Of a stretch of DNA of 37,995 nt, positions 1 through 8,154 are shown in pieces. The stretch's first letter is position 1. Each line of letters starts with the position of its first letter. Source of the DNA: an uncultured Collinsella sp. (GTDB lineage: Bacteria > Actinomycetota > Coriobacteriia > Coriobacteriales > Coriobacteriaceae). The stretch is taken from assembly GCA_937989875.1 (NCBI GenBank), contig CALKBO010000052.1:1-37995 (forward strand). Reading direction: 5' to 3'. The notes below the pieces were generated by a model. The model ran no database searches. It was not told where the DNA came from and saw only the letters and a program-made list of their open reading frames with translations. The position numbers and the translations under genes are program-made.

Positions 1-65
1 TCGTTGGGGCCAGGCCCGATTTTGCCTCTTGACAATGTCCTACTCATATTAAAAGGAACGTCCCT

Positions 66-124
66 ATGTGCCGGGCTTGGGATACCATGGTGGCAACCTA
101 GCGAAAGGACGATGTATGGCACAT
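66..124 (+). promoter_or_regulatory. Possible leader with mini-ORF upstream of the aminopeptidase gene
   Basis: An ATG at 66 follows a good ribosome binding site (AAAAGGA, 51-57) and opens an 11-codon frame, MCRAWDTMVAT, ending with TAG at 99-101. This is just before the gene's own ribosome binding site (GAAAGGA, 103-109). ATGTGCC at 66-72 is the exact complement of GGCACAT at 118-124, so the mini-ORF start can pair with the start of the real gene. Whether it is a translated leader or chance is open. A TTGACA-like hexamer lies at 29-34, but no convincing -10 box follows at the right distance. Confidence 0.25.
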
Positions 125-1204
125 GTCGATGACCAGCGTGTGGCGCGCGTGCTCGATGCGCTCGAGGCTCAGCACCCCGGCGCACAGCTGCTCGTAAACG
201 ACCCGTGGTCGATTTATTACCTGACCGGTTTTTATGCCGATATGTTCGAGCGTTTTTGCGGTGTGCTGCTCGCGAGCGATGACGAGCCCGTAATCTTGGT
301 CAACGCGCTGCATCAGCTGCCCGAGTACGACAATGCCCGCGTGGCCTATCACACCGATACTGACGTCGTGGCCGACGCCATCGTTCGCGAGGTCGATCCG
401 AACAAACCGCTCGGCATCGACACCGTCATGCGTTCCGGCTTTTTGATGCCACTCATGGAGCGCCACGCAGCCAGCGAGTTTTTCCTGGGCGACTTTGCCG
501 TCACCGCCGCGCGCACCCACAAGGATGACGCCGAACAGGAGCTCATGCGCGCGTCCTCGGCCGCTAACGACGCCGTGATGGCCGACGCCATCAAGCTCGT
601 CCACGAAGGCGTGACGGAGCGCGAGATTGCCGACCAGATGCTCGGCCTGTATCGCAAGCACGGCTGCGAGGGCTTTAGCTTTCCGCCCATCGTGAGCTTT
701 GGTGCTAACGCCGGCGACCCGCACCACGAGCCCGACGACACCGTGCTCAAGCGCGGCGACGTAGTGCTGTTCGACATTGGCGGGCGTCATCGCAACTACT
801 GCTCGGACATGACGCGCACGTTCTTTTGGGGCGATCCGGACGAGGAGACGGCGCGCATCTACGACATCGTGCGCCGCGCCAACGAGGCCGCCGAGGCGCT
901 CATCGCACCGGGCGTGCGCATGTGTGACCTGGACTGCGCCGCACGCGACGTGATTGAGGATGCGGGCTATGGGCAGTACTTTACGCATCGCCTGGGACAC
1001 TCGATCGGCTTGCAAGACCACGAGCCAGGCGACGTTTCACTCGTCAACGAGCAGGTCGTAGAGCCGGGCATGACGTTCTCCATCGAGCCGGGCATCTACC
1101 TCCCCGGCCGCACCGGCGTCCGCATCGAGGACCTGGCCCTAGTTACCGACTCCGGCGTCGAGATTCTCAACGACTACCCCCACGATCCGGTCCGCCTAGA
1201 CTAG
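116..1204 (+). CDS. M24 family Xaa-Pro aminopeptidase/dipeptidase
   Basis: Cytoplasmic metallopeptidase that removes an N-terminal residue ahead of proline or splits X-Pro dipeptides. The 362-residue protein has an N-terminal creatinase-like domain (about 1-130) and a C-terminal pita-bread domain. The two-metal ligands are all visible: Asp in LFDIGGRH, Asp in CSDMTRTF, His in LGHSIGLQDHEP, Glu in SIEPGIYLPG and Glu in RIEDLAL. A GTG at 68 would lengthen the frame by 16 residues, but ATG 116 has GAAAGGA six bases upstream and is preferred. It stands alone on the plus strand and converges on folC. PepP and PepQ types cannot be told apart from sequence alone. Confidence 0.9.
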   Translation: MAHVDDQRVARVLDALEAQHPGAQLLVNDPWSIYYLTGFYADMFERFCGVLLASDDEPVILVNALHQLPEYDNARVAYHTDTDVVADAIVREVDPNKPLGIDTVMRSGFLMPLMERHAASEFFLGDFAVTAARTHKDDAEQELMRASSAANDAVMADAIKLVHEGVTEREIADQMLGLYRKHGCEGFSFPPIVSFGANAGDPHHEPDDTVLKRGDVVLFDIGGRHRNYCSDMTRTFFWGDPDEETARIYDIVRRANEAAEALIAPGVRMCDLDCAARDVIEDAGYGQYFTHRLGHSIGLQDHEPGDVSLVNEQVVEPGMTFSIEPGIYLPGRTGVRIEDLALVTDSGVEILNDYPHDPVRLD

Positions 1205-1228
1205 CCTGGTCCCCAAGCCCCCAAACTA

Positions 1229-1295
1229 AGTTGCGGTGGAATAGTTCCTGGATGGGCTGCTAGAACCCAAAAACAGGAACTATTTCACCGCAACT
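1229..1295. repeat. Palindromic intergenic repeat, family A, copy 1
   Basis: Arms at 1229-1250 and 1274-1295 form a 22-bp stem with one G-T pair around a 23-base loop. The arm begins AGTTGCGGTGGAATAG. The same arm (AGTTGCGGTGAAATAG) heads a second palindrome at 32999-33069, so this is a repeat family rather than a one-off hairpin. It sits between the convergent aminopeptidase and folC genes and could act as a two-way terminator, but neither side has a strong T-run. Confidence 0.8.
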
Positions 1296-1310
1296 AATGA
1301 GGGGACGGGA

Positions 1311-2654
1311 TTAGCGCAGCAGGCCGGCTACTTCGCCGGCTAGGGTGATAGTGCCGGCTGCTACGAAGGACTCGCCCGCGGCATCAAAGGCAGCGAGGGC
1401 CTCGGACACGCTCGGGTATACGCCCACGAGCTTATCGGCATCAACGAGGGCAGCGAGCTCCTCAGCCGGCAGGGCGCGGTCGGAATCGGTCTGGGTCACG
1501 ACTACGCGCGGAAAGGCGGGAATCAGGACGTCGACGATGCCCGCCACGTCCTTGTCTGCCAGCGCGGCGCATAGCAGCGTGGGGCGATTCTCCACGCACG
1601 GATCGATCTCATCCAGCGCGCCTACAAAGTTCTCGCAGCTCTGGGGGTTGTGGCAGGCATCGATCAGCTTGAGCGGATCGGTCCCCAGCACATCAAAACG
1701 ACCCGGCGTGGGGCAACCCATAAGCGAGGCGTCGAGCGCATCGTGGTCGAGCTCGCGACCCAGATACCCCTCGCAAAGCATAATCGCGCACGCGGCATTC
1801 TGCGGCTGATACGCCGGCTTGACCATGCTCGACGTATAGATCGCACGCGGCGTGGTGCAGCTAAACTCAACCGTGTCGCCCACATGCGCCGGCACCTTAG
1901 TCGTGGCATGGTTCACCACCAGCGGCACAATGCCGCACTCGCGACAACGTGCGTCCATCACACGCTGAACGCTCGCCTCATGAGTGCCCTCGCCCAGAAC
2001 AACCAGGCGCCCAGGCTTAATAACCGCAGCCTTCTCCCCCGCAATGGCCTCGAGCGTATCACCCAAAATACGTGTGTGATCGAGCCCAATGCCCGTAATG
2101 GCAACGGCGACGGGATCGGTCGCACTCGTGGCGTCCCAGCGCCCGCCCATACCAACCTCGAGCACGGCAACATCCACGCGAGCCTCGGCAAACACCACCA
2201 GTGCGGCAGCCGTCAGCAGGTCAAACGGCGTAATAGTATAGGCGCGCTCCCCCGCCGTCACACGACGGGCATTCACTCGATGCCCCGCCTCGACAGCGGC
2301 CGAAACGCCACGGGCAAACGCCTCATCGCTCACAACACGCCCATCGACCTCCATACGCTCGGGATAGCGCACAAGCTGCGGCGACGTATACAGCGCGGTC
2401 TTGAGCCCCTCGCCGCGAAGAATGGCAGCCGAAAAACGCGTGGTCGAAGTCTTGCCATTGGTACCGGCAACCTGAATGCAATCAAAGTACTCGTCCGGAC
2501 GCCCCAGCTCATCGAGCATATCGACAACTGTCTCAAGCAGAGGCCCAGCATCCCCAGAAATCCGCCCCGTATCAGCAGCCAGCCCAACAGCCTCACCAAA
2601 CGAAAGCAACTCAAACGAGAAAGGAACGACATACGACCCAGAACGCTTAGCCAT
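1311..2654 (-). CDS. folC: Folylpolyglutamate synthase / dihydrofolate synthase
   Basis: Mur-ligase-family enzyme that adds glutamate to dihydropteroate or reduced folates using ATP; cytoplasmic folate metabolism. The 447-residue protein has the nucleotide loop VAGTNGKTSTTRF near residues 60-72, the central ATPase stretch with EVGMGGRWDATS, and the C-terminal Mur ligase domain with DACHNPQS. The start ATG at 2654 is supported by GGGGAC eight bases upstream; the frame extends seven codons further without a better site. It follows valS on the same strand across a 274-base gap holding a structured element, the valS-folC order known from Firmicutes. The last residues (LAGEVAGLLR) close a complete protein. 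Confidence 0.93.
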   Translation of the reverse strand: MAKRSGSYVVPFSFELLSFGEAVGLAADTGRISGDAGPLLETVVDMLDELGRPDEYFDCIQVAGTNGKTSTTRFSAAILRGEGLKTALYTSPQLVRYPERMEVDGRVVSDEAFARGVSAAVEAGHRVNARRVTAGERAYTITPFDLLTAAALVVFAEARVDVAVLEVGMGGRWDATSATDPVAVAITGIGLDHTRILGDTLEAIAGEKAAVIKPGRLVVLGEGTHEASVQRVMDARCRECGIVPLVVNHATTKVPAHVGDTVEFSCTTPRAIYTSSMVKPAYQPQNAACAIMLCEGYLGRELDHDALDASLMGCPTPGRFDVLGTDPLKLIDACHNPQSCENFVGALDEIDPCVENRPTLLCAALADKDVAGIVDVLIPAFPRVVVTQTDSDRALPAEELAALVDADKLVGVYPSVSEALAAFDAAGESFVAAGTITLAGEVAGLLR

Positions 2655-2801
2655 AACCCAAAGTCCCCTCAACATAAAAAGAGGCCCGAATCAGCAACGA
2701 GCCCCTCCCATTCAAAATATCAGCCAAACACCGCTTTGCAGCGAGATCAAGGTCACAACCAAGTGGCCCTACCAGGCAGCGAACGCCCCCGTAACCGCTA
2801 T

Positions 2802-2918
2802 GGGAGCGGTTTGGGGCTTTGCTCGATACAAGTTCCGCACGAGCCGAAGGCCACTTAATGTGGCCTTCGTGCGAGCAGGACTGTCCGCAGTAGCGAGCAA
2901 AGCCCCAAACCGCGTCCC
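2802..2918. repeat. Structured inverted element between valS and folC (family F, copy 1)
   Basis: Outer arms at 2806-2825 and 2894-2913 are perfect 20-bp complements (GCGGTTTGGGGCTTTGCTCG), extended by GGGA/TCCC at 2802-2805 and 2915-2918. Inside is a hairpin (plus sense): CGCACG, a 5-base bulge AGCCG, AAGGCCAC, loop TTAAT, then GTGGCCTT and CGTGCG. The core recurs in opposite orientation at 5646-5758, upstream of valS, with a different but matching stem sequence. The element begins 11 bases beyond the valS stop. No T-run follows on either strand, so it is not a standard terminator. Confidence 0.85.
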
Positions 2919-2928
2919 CCAGTACCGC

Positions 2929-5625
2929 CTACGAGAAGTCAGCAACCTGCGAGTTCAGCGCCGCCAGGATCTCCTTGAGCTCAGCTGCACGGTCCCTCTT
3001 CTTCTGCACCACCGCGGGCGCGGCCTTGGCCACAAAGCCCTCGTTGGCGAGCGTCTTCTCGCAGCCGGCAAGCTCCTTCTGAGCCGCGGCGATCTCCTTC
3101 TCAAGACGTGCCTTCTCGGCCGAAAGGTCAACCTTGCCCTCGAGCACCACAAAGGCCTCGACGCCGCTGTCGACCACGGCGATGCTCGCGGCCGGCTTCT
3201 CGACATCGGTACCCATGACCAGCGAAGCGGTGTTCGCCAGCGGCTCAATGGTCGAACGCAGGCTCTCGAGCTTCTCGATGTCCTCGGCACCGGCGCGCAC
3301 GACCACGTCGAGCTCGGCCTTGGGGCTCAAGCGATAACGCGAACGCGTGGCGCGGGCGGCGGAAACGACGGCGCGGCACAGCTCAAACGCGCGCTCGGCG
3401 TCCTCGTCAACATACTTGGCGTAGTCGGCGGGCTCGGGCCACTTGGCGATCATGAGCGCCTCGGCGCGATCCACGTTGCCCTCGGCGTCCAGGTCGAGCA
3501 CGCTCGCCGGCATGTTGTCCCAGATCTCCTCGGTGACGAACGGCATGAGCGGGTGCATCAGGCGAATAGAGGTGTCGAGCACAAAGATCAGGTTGCGCTG
3601 AGCCTGCAGACGGCCCTCGCCCTTCAGACGAGCCTTAGTGACCTCGACGTACCAGTCGCAGACCTCGTTCCAGAAGAACTGCTGCACGCCGCGGGCCATA
3701 TCGCCAAAGGTGTAGTTCTCAATACCCTCGGTGACCATCTTCACGGCCTTTGCCAGGCGGCTGAACATCCAGGCGTCGGCCGGCGTCTCCACGACGGGCT
3801 CGCCGGGCGTGTAGCCCTCCATGTTCATAAGCAGGAAGCGGCTTGCGTTCCAGATCTTGGTCACAAACGACTTAGCCTGGTCGGTACGCGGGCTGTCGAT
3901 AAGCTTCTTAGTCTTCTTATCGATGTTCGCATCGAACTTAACATCCTGGTTGTTGGTGCACAGCGTGAGCAGGTTGAAGCGCATGGCGTCGGCGCCGTAC
4001 ATACCGATGAGGTCCATGGGGTCAACGCCGTTGCCCTTGGACTTGGACATGCGGCTGCCGTCCTTGGCCAGGATCGTCGGGTAGATGACGACGTCCTTAA
4101 ACGGCACCTCGTCCAGGAAGTACAGCGAGCCCATGACCATGCGAGCAACCCACAGCGCGATGATGTCGCGCGCGGTGACGAGCGCCGTCGTGGGGTGATG
4201 TCCCTCGAGCAGCTCCGGCTTTTGCGGCCAGCCCTGCGTGGCGAAAGTCCACAGCTGAGAGCTGAACCAGGTGTCCAACACGTTCTCGTCCTGATGCACG
4301 TGATGACCGCCGCACTTGGGGCACACGTCGGTGTCCTCGGTAAGGGCGTCCTCCCAGCCGCAATCCTCGCAGTAGAACACGGGGATACGGTGGCCCCACC
4401 ACAGCTGACGGCTGATGCACCAGTCCTTGAGGTTCTCCATCCAGGTGGTGTAGGTCTGCGTCCAGCGCGCGGGGTGGAAGGTGACCTTGCCAGAGTTGAC
4501 GGCGTCGAGCGCCGGCCCCTTGAGCTTATCGACGGCGACGAACCACTGCTCGGACAGCCACGGCTCCAGCGCGGCGTCGCAACGGTAGCAGTGCATGACG
4601 GAGTGATCGAGGTCCTCGACGTGGTCGAGCAGGTCATGCTCCTCAAACCACTTGATGACGGCCTCGCGGCACTCCTCGCGGGTCATACCGGTGAATTCGC
4701 CGTAGCCCTCGACAACCACCGCGTGCTCATCGAAGATATTAATCTGCGGCAGGTCGTGGGCCTGACCCATGGCGTAATCGTTGGGGTCGTGAGCAGGCGT
4801 GACCTTAACGAAGCCGGAGCCAAAGTTGGCGTCGACATGCCAATCCTCAAAGATGGGGATCTCGCGGTCGACGATGGGGAGCTTGACGGTCTTACCCACG
4901 AAGGCGGCCTTCTCGGGGTCCTTCGGGGAGACGGCGACGCCCGTGTCGCCGAGCATGGTCTCGGGACGCGTGGTGGCGACGACGATGTAGTCCTGGCCGT
5001 TGACCGGCTCGGTCAGCGGGTAGCGCAGGTGCCACAGGTGGCCCTTCTCGTCCTTGTACTCGGCCTCGTCGTCCGAAATGGCTGTGGTGCAGTTGGGGCA
5101 CCAGTTGACGATGCGCTTGCCACGGTAGATCAGGCCGTCGTGGTACCAGTCGCAAAAAACCTTGCGTACGGCCTGCGCGTAGTCCTCGTCCATGGTAAAG
5201 CGCTCGTTGTCAAAGTCGACGGAGCAACCCATGCGCTTGATCTGCTCGACGATGATGCCGCCGTACTCGTGGGTCCAGTCCCAGCAGGCGTCGACAAACT
5301 TGTCGCGACCGATCTCCAGGCGGCTGATGCCCTCCTCTTTAAGCTTCTTGTCGACCTTAGTCTGCGTGGCGATACCGGCGTGGTCGGTACCCAGCACCCA
5401 ACGCGTGGACTTGCCGCGCATGCGGGCCATACGGATGATGGCGTCCTGGATGGAGTCGTCGGTGGCGTGACCCATGTGGAGCTTGCCGGTCACGTTGGGA
5501 GGCGGAATGGTGACGGTGCAGTCGCCCACGCCCTCACGGCGCTTGTAGTAGCCGCCGTCGAGCCACTTCTGCAGGATCGCCGGCTCGTTGGTCGACGGAT
5601 CGTAGTTCTTGGGCATCTCTTCCAT
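2929..5625 (-). CDS. valS: Valyl-tRNA synthetase
   Basis: Class Ia synthetase that charges tRNA-Val and edits misactivated threonine. The 898-residue length is normal for the family. Visible in order: N-terminal PPPNVTGKLHMGHA (HIGH-type signature), the CP1 editing domain with VATTRPETMLGDTGVAV, zinc-finger-like pairs CEDCGW and CPKCGG, SRMSKSKGNGVDP (KMSKS loop), the anticodon-binding domain, and the C-terminal coiled-coil arm (AEKARLEKEIAAAQKEL). The start MEEMPKNYD at 5625 has GGGAGAG four bases upstream; the longer reading begins inside the upstream palindrome and is unlikely. No T-box leader is visible. A structured element lies on each side (2802-2918 and 5646-5758). Confidence 0.97.
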   Translation of the reverse strand: MEEMPKNYDPSTNEPAILQKWLDGGYYKRREGVGDCTVTIPPPNVTGKLHMGHATDDSIQDAIIRMARMRGKSTRWVLGTDHAGIATQTKVDKKLKEEGISRLEIGRDKFVDACWDWTHEYGGIIVEQIKRMGCSVDFDNERFTMDEDYAQAVRKVFCDWYHDGLIYRGKRIVNWCPNCTTAISDDEAEYKDEKGHLWHLRYPLTEPVNGQDYIVVATTRPETMLGDTGVAVSPKDPEKAAFVGKTVKLPIVDREIPIFEDWHVDANFGSGFVKVTPAHDPNDYAMGQAHDLPQINIFDEHAVVVEGYGEFTGMTREECREAVIKWFEEHDLLDHVEDLDHSVMHCYRCDAALEPWLSEQWFVAVDKLKGPALDAVNSGKVTFHPARWTQTYTTWMENLKDWCISRQLWWGHRIPVFYCEDCGWEDALTEDTDVCPKCGGHHVHQDENVLDTWFSSQLWTFATQGWPQKPELLEGHHPTTALVTARDIIALWVARMVMGSLYFLDEVPFKDVVIYPTILAKDGSRMSKSKGNGVDPMDLIGMYGADAMRFNLLTLCTNNQDVKFDANIDKKTKKLIDSPRTDQAKSFVTKIWNASRFLLMNMEGYTPGEPVVETPADAWMFSRLAKAVKMVTEGIENYTFGDMARGVQQFFWNEVCDWYVEVTKARLKGEGRLQAQRNLIFVLDTSIRLMHPLMPFVTEEIWDNMPASVLDLDAEGNVDRAEALMIAKWPEPADYAKYVDEDAERAFELCRAVVSAARATRSRYRLSPKAELDVVVRAGAEDIEKLESLRSTIEPLANTASLVMGTDVEKPAASIAVVDSGVEAFVVLEGKVDLSAEKARLEKEIAAAQKELAGCEKTLANEGFVAKAAPAVVQKKRDRAAELKEILAALNSQVADFS

Positions 5626-5645
5626 ATATCTCTCCCTTGCCCGTC

Positions 5646-5758
5646 GGCGTGTCCGCATGCTTGGTTTTCGCTCGGTCAGGTCCTGACTCGCACGAAGAGC
5701 ACATTAAGTGCTCTTCGGCTCGTGCGGAATCTACGAAAACCAAGCAGGCGGACACGCC
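5646..5758. repeat. Structured inverted element in the valS 5' region (family F, copy 2)
   Basis: Outer arms 5646-5670 and 5734-5758 form a 25-bp stem with one mismatch (GGCGTGTCCGC...TTGGTTTTCG). They share no sequence with the outer arms of copy 1. The core, read on the minus strand, is CGCACG, bulge AGCCG, AAGAGCAC, loop TTAAT, GTGCTCTT, CGTGCG. Compared with copy 1, two stem pairs differ and both partners change together, while bulge and loop are identical. The element ends 20 bases before the valS start codon and close to its ribosome binding site, so as RNA it would lie in the valS 5' UTR. Confidence 0.85.
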
Positions 5759-5833
5759 TTAGGTATCGATTACTTCAGTCTGAAGGTACTAACTTGACAA
5801 TCTCACAGAATAGCACAGGCATACCTGCCGAAA

Positions 5834-5914
5834 AGGGACAGGTTTATTTTGGTAGGTTTTATCAGGGGAAACGACATTTGCCCATATAAAACCGACCAAA
5901 ATAAACCTGTCCCT
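5834..5914. repeat. Palindromic repeat, family B, copy 1
   Basis: Arms 5834-5862 and 5886-5914 (starting AGGGACAGGTTTATTTTGG) form a 29-bp stem with one mismatch. The motif GGGACAGG...AATAAACCTGTCCC recurs at 18884-18972. The look resembles hairpin repeats spread by REP-associated (RAYT, Y1-type) transposases in other bacteria; no such gene is in the window. Confidence 0.8.
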
Positions 5915-5920
5915 AAATGG

Positions 5921-5950
5921 CAGGCCCCGCGGTGGTTGCCGCGGGGCCTG
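5921..5950 (-). terminator. GC-rich hairpin after clpX
   Basis: CAGGCCCCGCGG (5921-5932) pairs perfectly with CCGCGGGGCCTG (5939-5950) around a 6-base loop, 12 bases past the clpX stop. There is no T-run on the minus side, so termination is likely but not proven by sequence. Confidence 0.55.
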
Positions 5951-5962
5951 GATTCAAGCTAT

Positions 5963-7369
5963 TTACCCGTAGATGCGCTGGGGTTGTTCTTCGCCCTTTA
6001 CGGAGGCTTCGGTCACGATGACCTTGGCGACGCCCTCCTCGCTGGGCAGATCGAACATTGTCTGCTGCAGCACGTCCTCGCAGATAGAACGCAGGCCGCG
6101 GGCGCCGGTCTTGCGGGCGAGCGCCATGCGGGCGATCTCATGCAGGGCCGCATCCTCAAACTCAAGCTCAACGTCCTCGAGCTGGAACATCTTGCGGTAC
6201 TGACGCACCACGGCGTTCTTGGGCTCGGTCAGGATCGACACCAGGTCGTCCTCGTCGAGCGCCTGCGTCTGGGTCACGACAGGCGTACGTCCCACAAACT
6301 CGGGGATCATGCCAAAGGCGTTGAGGTCCTGCGGGAGCACCTGACGCAGCAGGTCGTTCTCGTCGACAGAGGTGGGGCCGGCGATCTCGGAGTTGAAGCC
6401 CACGCCCTTGTTTCCCACGCGATCGGCGATGATCTTGTCCAGACCCACGAAGGCACCGCCGCAGATGAACAGGATGTTGGTCGTGTCGATCTGCAGCAGC
6501 TCCTGCTGGGGATGCTTGCGGCCGCCGGTGGGCGGAACGCTTGCCACCGTGCCCTCAAGAATCTTAAGCAGCGCCTGCTGAACGCCCTCGCCCGAAACGT
6601 CGCGGGTGATGGAAAGGTTCTCGGCCTTGCGGGCGATCTTGTCGATCTCGTCCACGTAGATAATGCCAACCTGAGCGCGCTCAATGTCGCCATCGGCAGC
6701 ATTGATAAGCTTGAGCAGGATGTTCTCCACGTCCTCGCCAACGTAACCGGCCTCGGTGAGCGCAGTGGCGTCGGCGATGGCAAACGGCACCTCGAGGATG
6801 CGGGCGAGCGTCTGGGCCAACAGGGTCTTACCGGTACCGGTGGGACCGAGCAGCAGGATGTTGGACTTGGCGAGCTCTACCTCGTCCATATCGTCATCGA
6901 ACTGCGAGCCCATGTCGTCATCAAAGGCAGACACCGCAGCGCCGCCCTCGATCACGCGGCGATAGTGGTTGTACACGGCCACCGACATGGCGCGCTTGGC
7001 GTCCTCCTGACCCATAACATAGGCCGAAAGCTCGTCATAGATCTCGTGCGGCGTCGGCACGTGCGTGATGACCTGACGGTCGTCCTCAAGCTCAAAGCCC
7101 TCGGTCTCGGGGTCCACGGCGGGCTGGGATGCAGCCTGACCGTGGTCGTTGAGGAAGCCTGGCAGCTTGCCGTTGCGGGCAGCGTCCATAAAGTCCGAAG
7201 CCAGCGATTCCTCCAGAATCTCAGAGCAGGCAGCAACACACTCGTCACAGATAAAGATGTTGGTCGGGCCCTTTACGAGACGGCGTACCTGCCCCTGCTC
7301 TTTTCCGCAGAAGGAGCAGCGGATGGGGTTGCCGTTCTCGTCAAAGTTGTCCTGCATGTTACCGGCCAT
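5963..7369 (-). CDS. clpX: ATP-dependent Clp protease ATP-binding subunit ClpX
   Basis: AAA+ unfoldase that feeds substrates to ClpP in the cytoplasm. The 468-residue protein has the N-terminal zinc domain (CSFCGK and CDECV, about residues 16-45), Walker A GPTGTGKT, pore loop GYVGEDVEN, Walker B IIYVDEIDK, and the C-terminal sensor-2 region with KTGARGLRSI. Residues around 110-150 hold an acidic insert (FDDDMGSQFDDDMDEVE). The start at 7369 (MAGNMQ) has GAAGGA eight bases upstream; a start at 7378 would have no spacing to that site. The ATG comes one base after the clpP stop, so the two are translationally coupled. Confidence 0.97.
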   Translation of the reverse strand: MAGNMQDNFDENGNPIRCSFCGKEQGQVRRLVKGPTNIFICDECVAACSEILEESLASDFMDAARNGKLPGFLNDHGQAASQPAVDPETEGFELEDDRQVITHVPTPHEIYDELSAYVMGQEDAKRAMSVAVYNHYRRVIEGGAAVSAFDDDMGSQFDDDMDEVELAKSNILLLGPTGTGKTLLAQTLARILEVPFAIADATALTEAGYVGEDVENILLKLINAADGDIERAQVGIIYVDEIDKIARKAENLSITRDVSGEGVQQALLKILEGTVASVPPTGGRKHPQQELLQIDTTNILFICGGAFVGLDKIIADRVGNKGVGFNSEIAGPTSVDENDLLRQVLPQDLNAFGMIPEFVGRTPVVTQTQALDEDDLVSILTEPKNAVVRQYRKMFQLEDVELEFEDAALHEIARMALARKTGARGLRSICEDVLQQTMFDLPSEEGVAKVIVTEASVKGEEQPQRIYG

Positions 7370-7370
7370 C

Positions 7371-7991
7371 CTAGGCATCCTTCGCGGCGAGATCGCGCGA
7401 GGTGACGATACGGTCGATCAGACCGTAGTCGAGGGCCTCGGCAGCGGTCAGGTAATTGTCGCGCTCGGTGTCGGCCTGGACCTTCTCGATGGGCTGGCCC
7501 GAGGCATCGGACAGGATCTGGTTGAGCTCGCGGCGGGTCTTCTTGATCTCCTCGGCAACGATCTCGATCTCGGTCTGCTGGCCCTGGGCACCGCCGCTGG
7601 GCTGATGAATCATGACCTTGGAGTGCGGCAGGCAGAAGCGCTTGCCCTTAGCGCCGGCCGAAAGCAGCACGGCGGCCATAGACGCGGCCATACCGACGCA
7701 AATGGTGGAGACCTGCGGCTTAATGAAGTTCATGGTGTCCAGAATCGCCAGGCCGGAGTAGACCTCGCCACCGGGCGAATTGATGTAGAGCGAGATATCC
7801 TTCTCGGCATCCTGGCTCTCAAGATGCAGCAGCTGGGCAACGACCAGGTTGGCGCTGACGGAGTTGATCTCCTCGCCCAAAAAGATGATGCGGTCGTTGA
7901 GCAGGCGCGAATAGATATCGTAGCTGCGCTCGCCGCGCGGCGTCTGCTCGATAACGTATGGCACGAGGGCGGAATCGAACTTAGCGATCAT
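7371..7991 (-). CDS. clpP: ATP-dependent Clp protease proteolytic subunit
   Basis: Serine peptidase ring of the Clp protease. The 206-residue protein carries the catalytic Ser in VGMAASMAA (about residue 104), His in MIHQP (about 129), and Asp in the C-terminal part (ALDYGLID region). GGEVYSG provides the oxyanion-side loop. Several in-frame ATGs crowd the start; MIAKFDSALV at 7991 is chosen because GGAG lies six bases upstream, while the earlier ones at 7997, 8003 and beyond have poorer spacing. It is the middle gene of tig-clpP-clpX. A 163-base gap with a hairpin separates it from tig. Confidence 0.95.
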   Translation of the reverse strand: MIAKFDSALVPYVIEQTPRGERSYDIYSRLLNDRIIFLGEEINSVSANLVVAQLLHLESQDAEKDISLYINSPGGEVYSGLAILDTMNFIKPQVSTICVGMAASMAAVLLSAGAKGKRFCLPHSKVMIHQPSGGAQGQQTEIEIVAEEIKKTRRELNQILSDASGQPIEKVQADTERDNYLTAAEALDYGLIDRIVTSRDLAAKDA

Positions 7992-8037
7992 ACGCATCTC
8001 CATTTCTCTCTTGCGGACCAAATTGGTTCTAGATAAA

Positions 8038-8078
8038 CGTACGGTGCCCGCATGCTATGCATTGGCTGGCACCGTACG
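8038..8078. other. 11-bp hairpin between tig and clpP
   Basis: CGTACGGTGCC (8038-8048) is the exact complement of GGCACCGTACG (8068-8078), with a 19-base loop. It lies in the tig-clpP gap and has no T-run, so it may be a processing or attenuation hairpin rather than a full terminator. Confidence 0.5.
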
Positions 8079-8154
8079 AAGCAACCGGATAACCGGTGTA
8101 TAACTTTACCCCATCACGGGCGCACGCATGCGCTCGCGGGCAAGGTGGCGAGAA

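Noticed and set aside
2802..2918. Element 1 as a plain valS terminator
   Set aside because: It has no T-run on the minus side, a conserved asymmetric bulge, and a sister copy upstream of the gene, none of which a terminator explains.
5626..5830. T-box riboswitch upstream of valS
   Set aside because: No AGGGTGGNACCGCG antiterminator sequence or specifier-loop arrangement is present; the structured element there has a different design.
2476..5889. A 1137-codon open frame antisense to valS
   Set aside because: It has low-complexity, Val/Gly/Leu/His-rich composition typical of the antisense frame of high-GC genes, no recognisable domain, and overlaps a certain valS gene. Similar antisense frames over clpX, tig, the hydroxylase, gdhA, selA and others were dismissed for the same reason.
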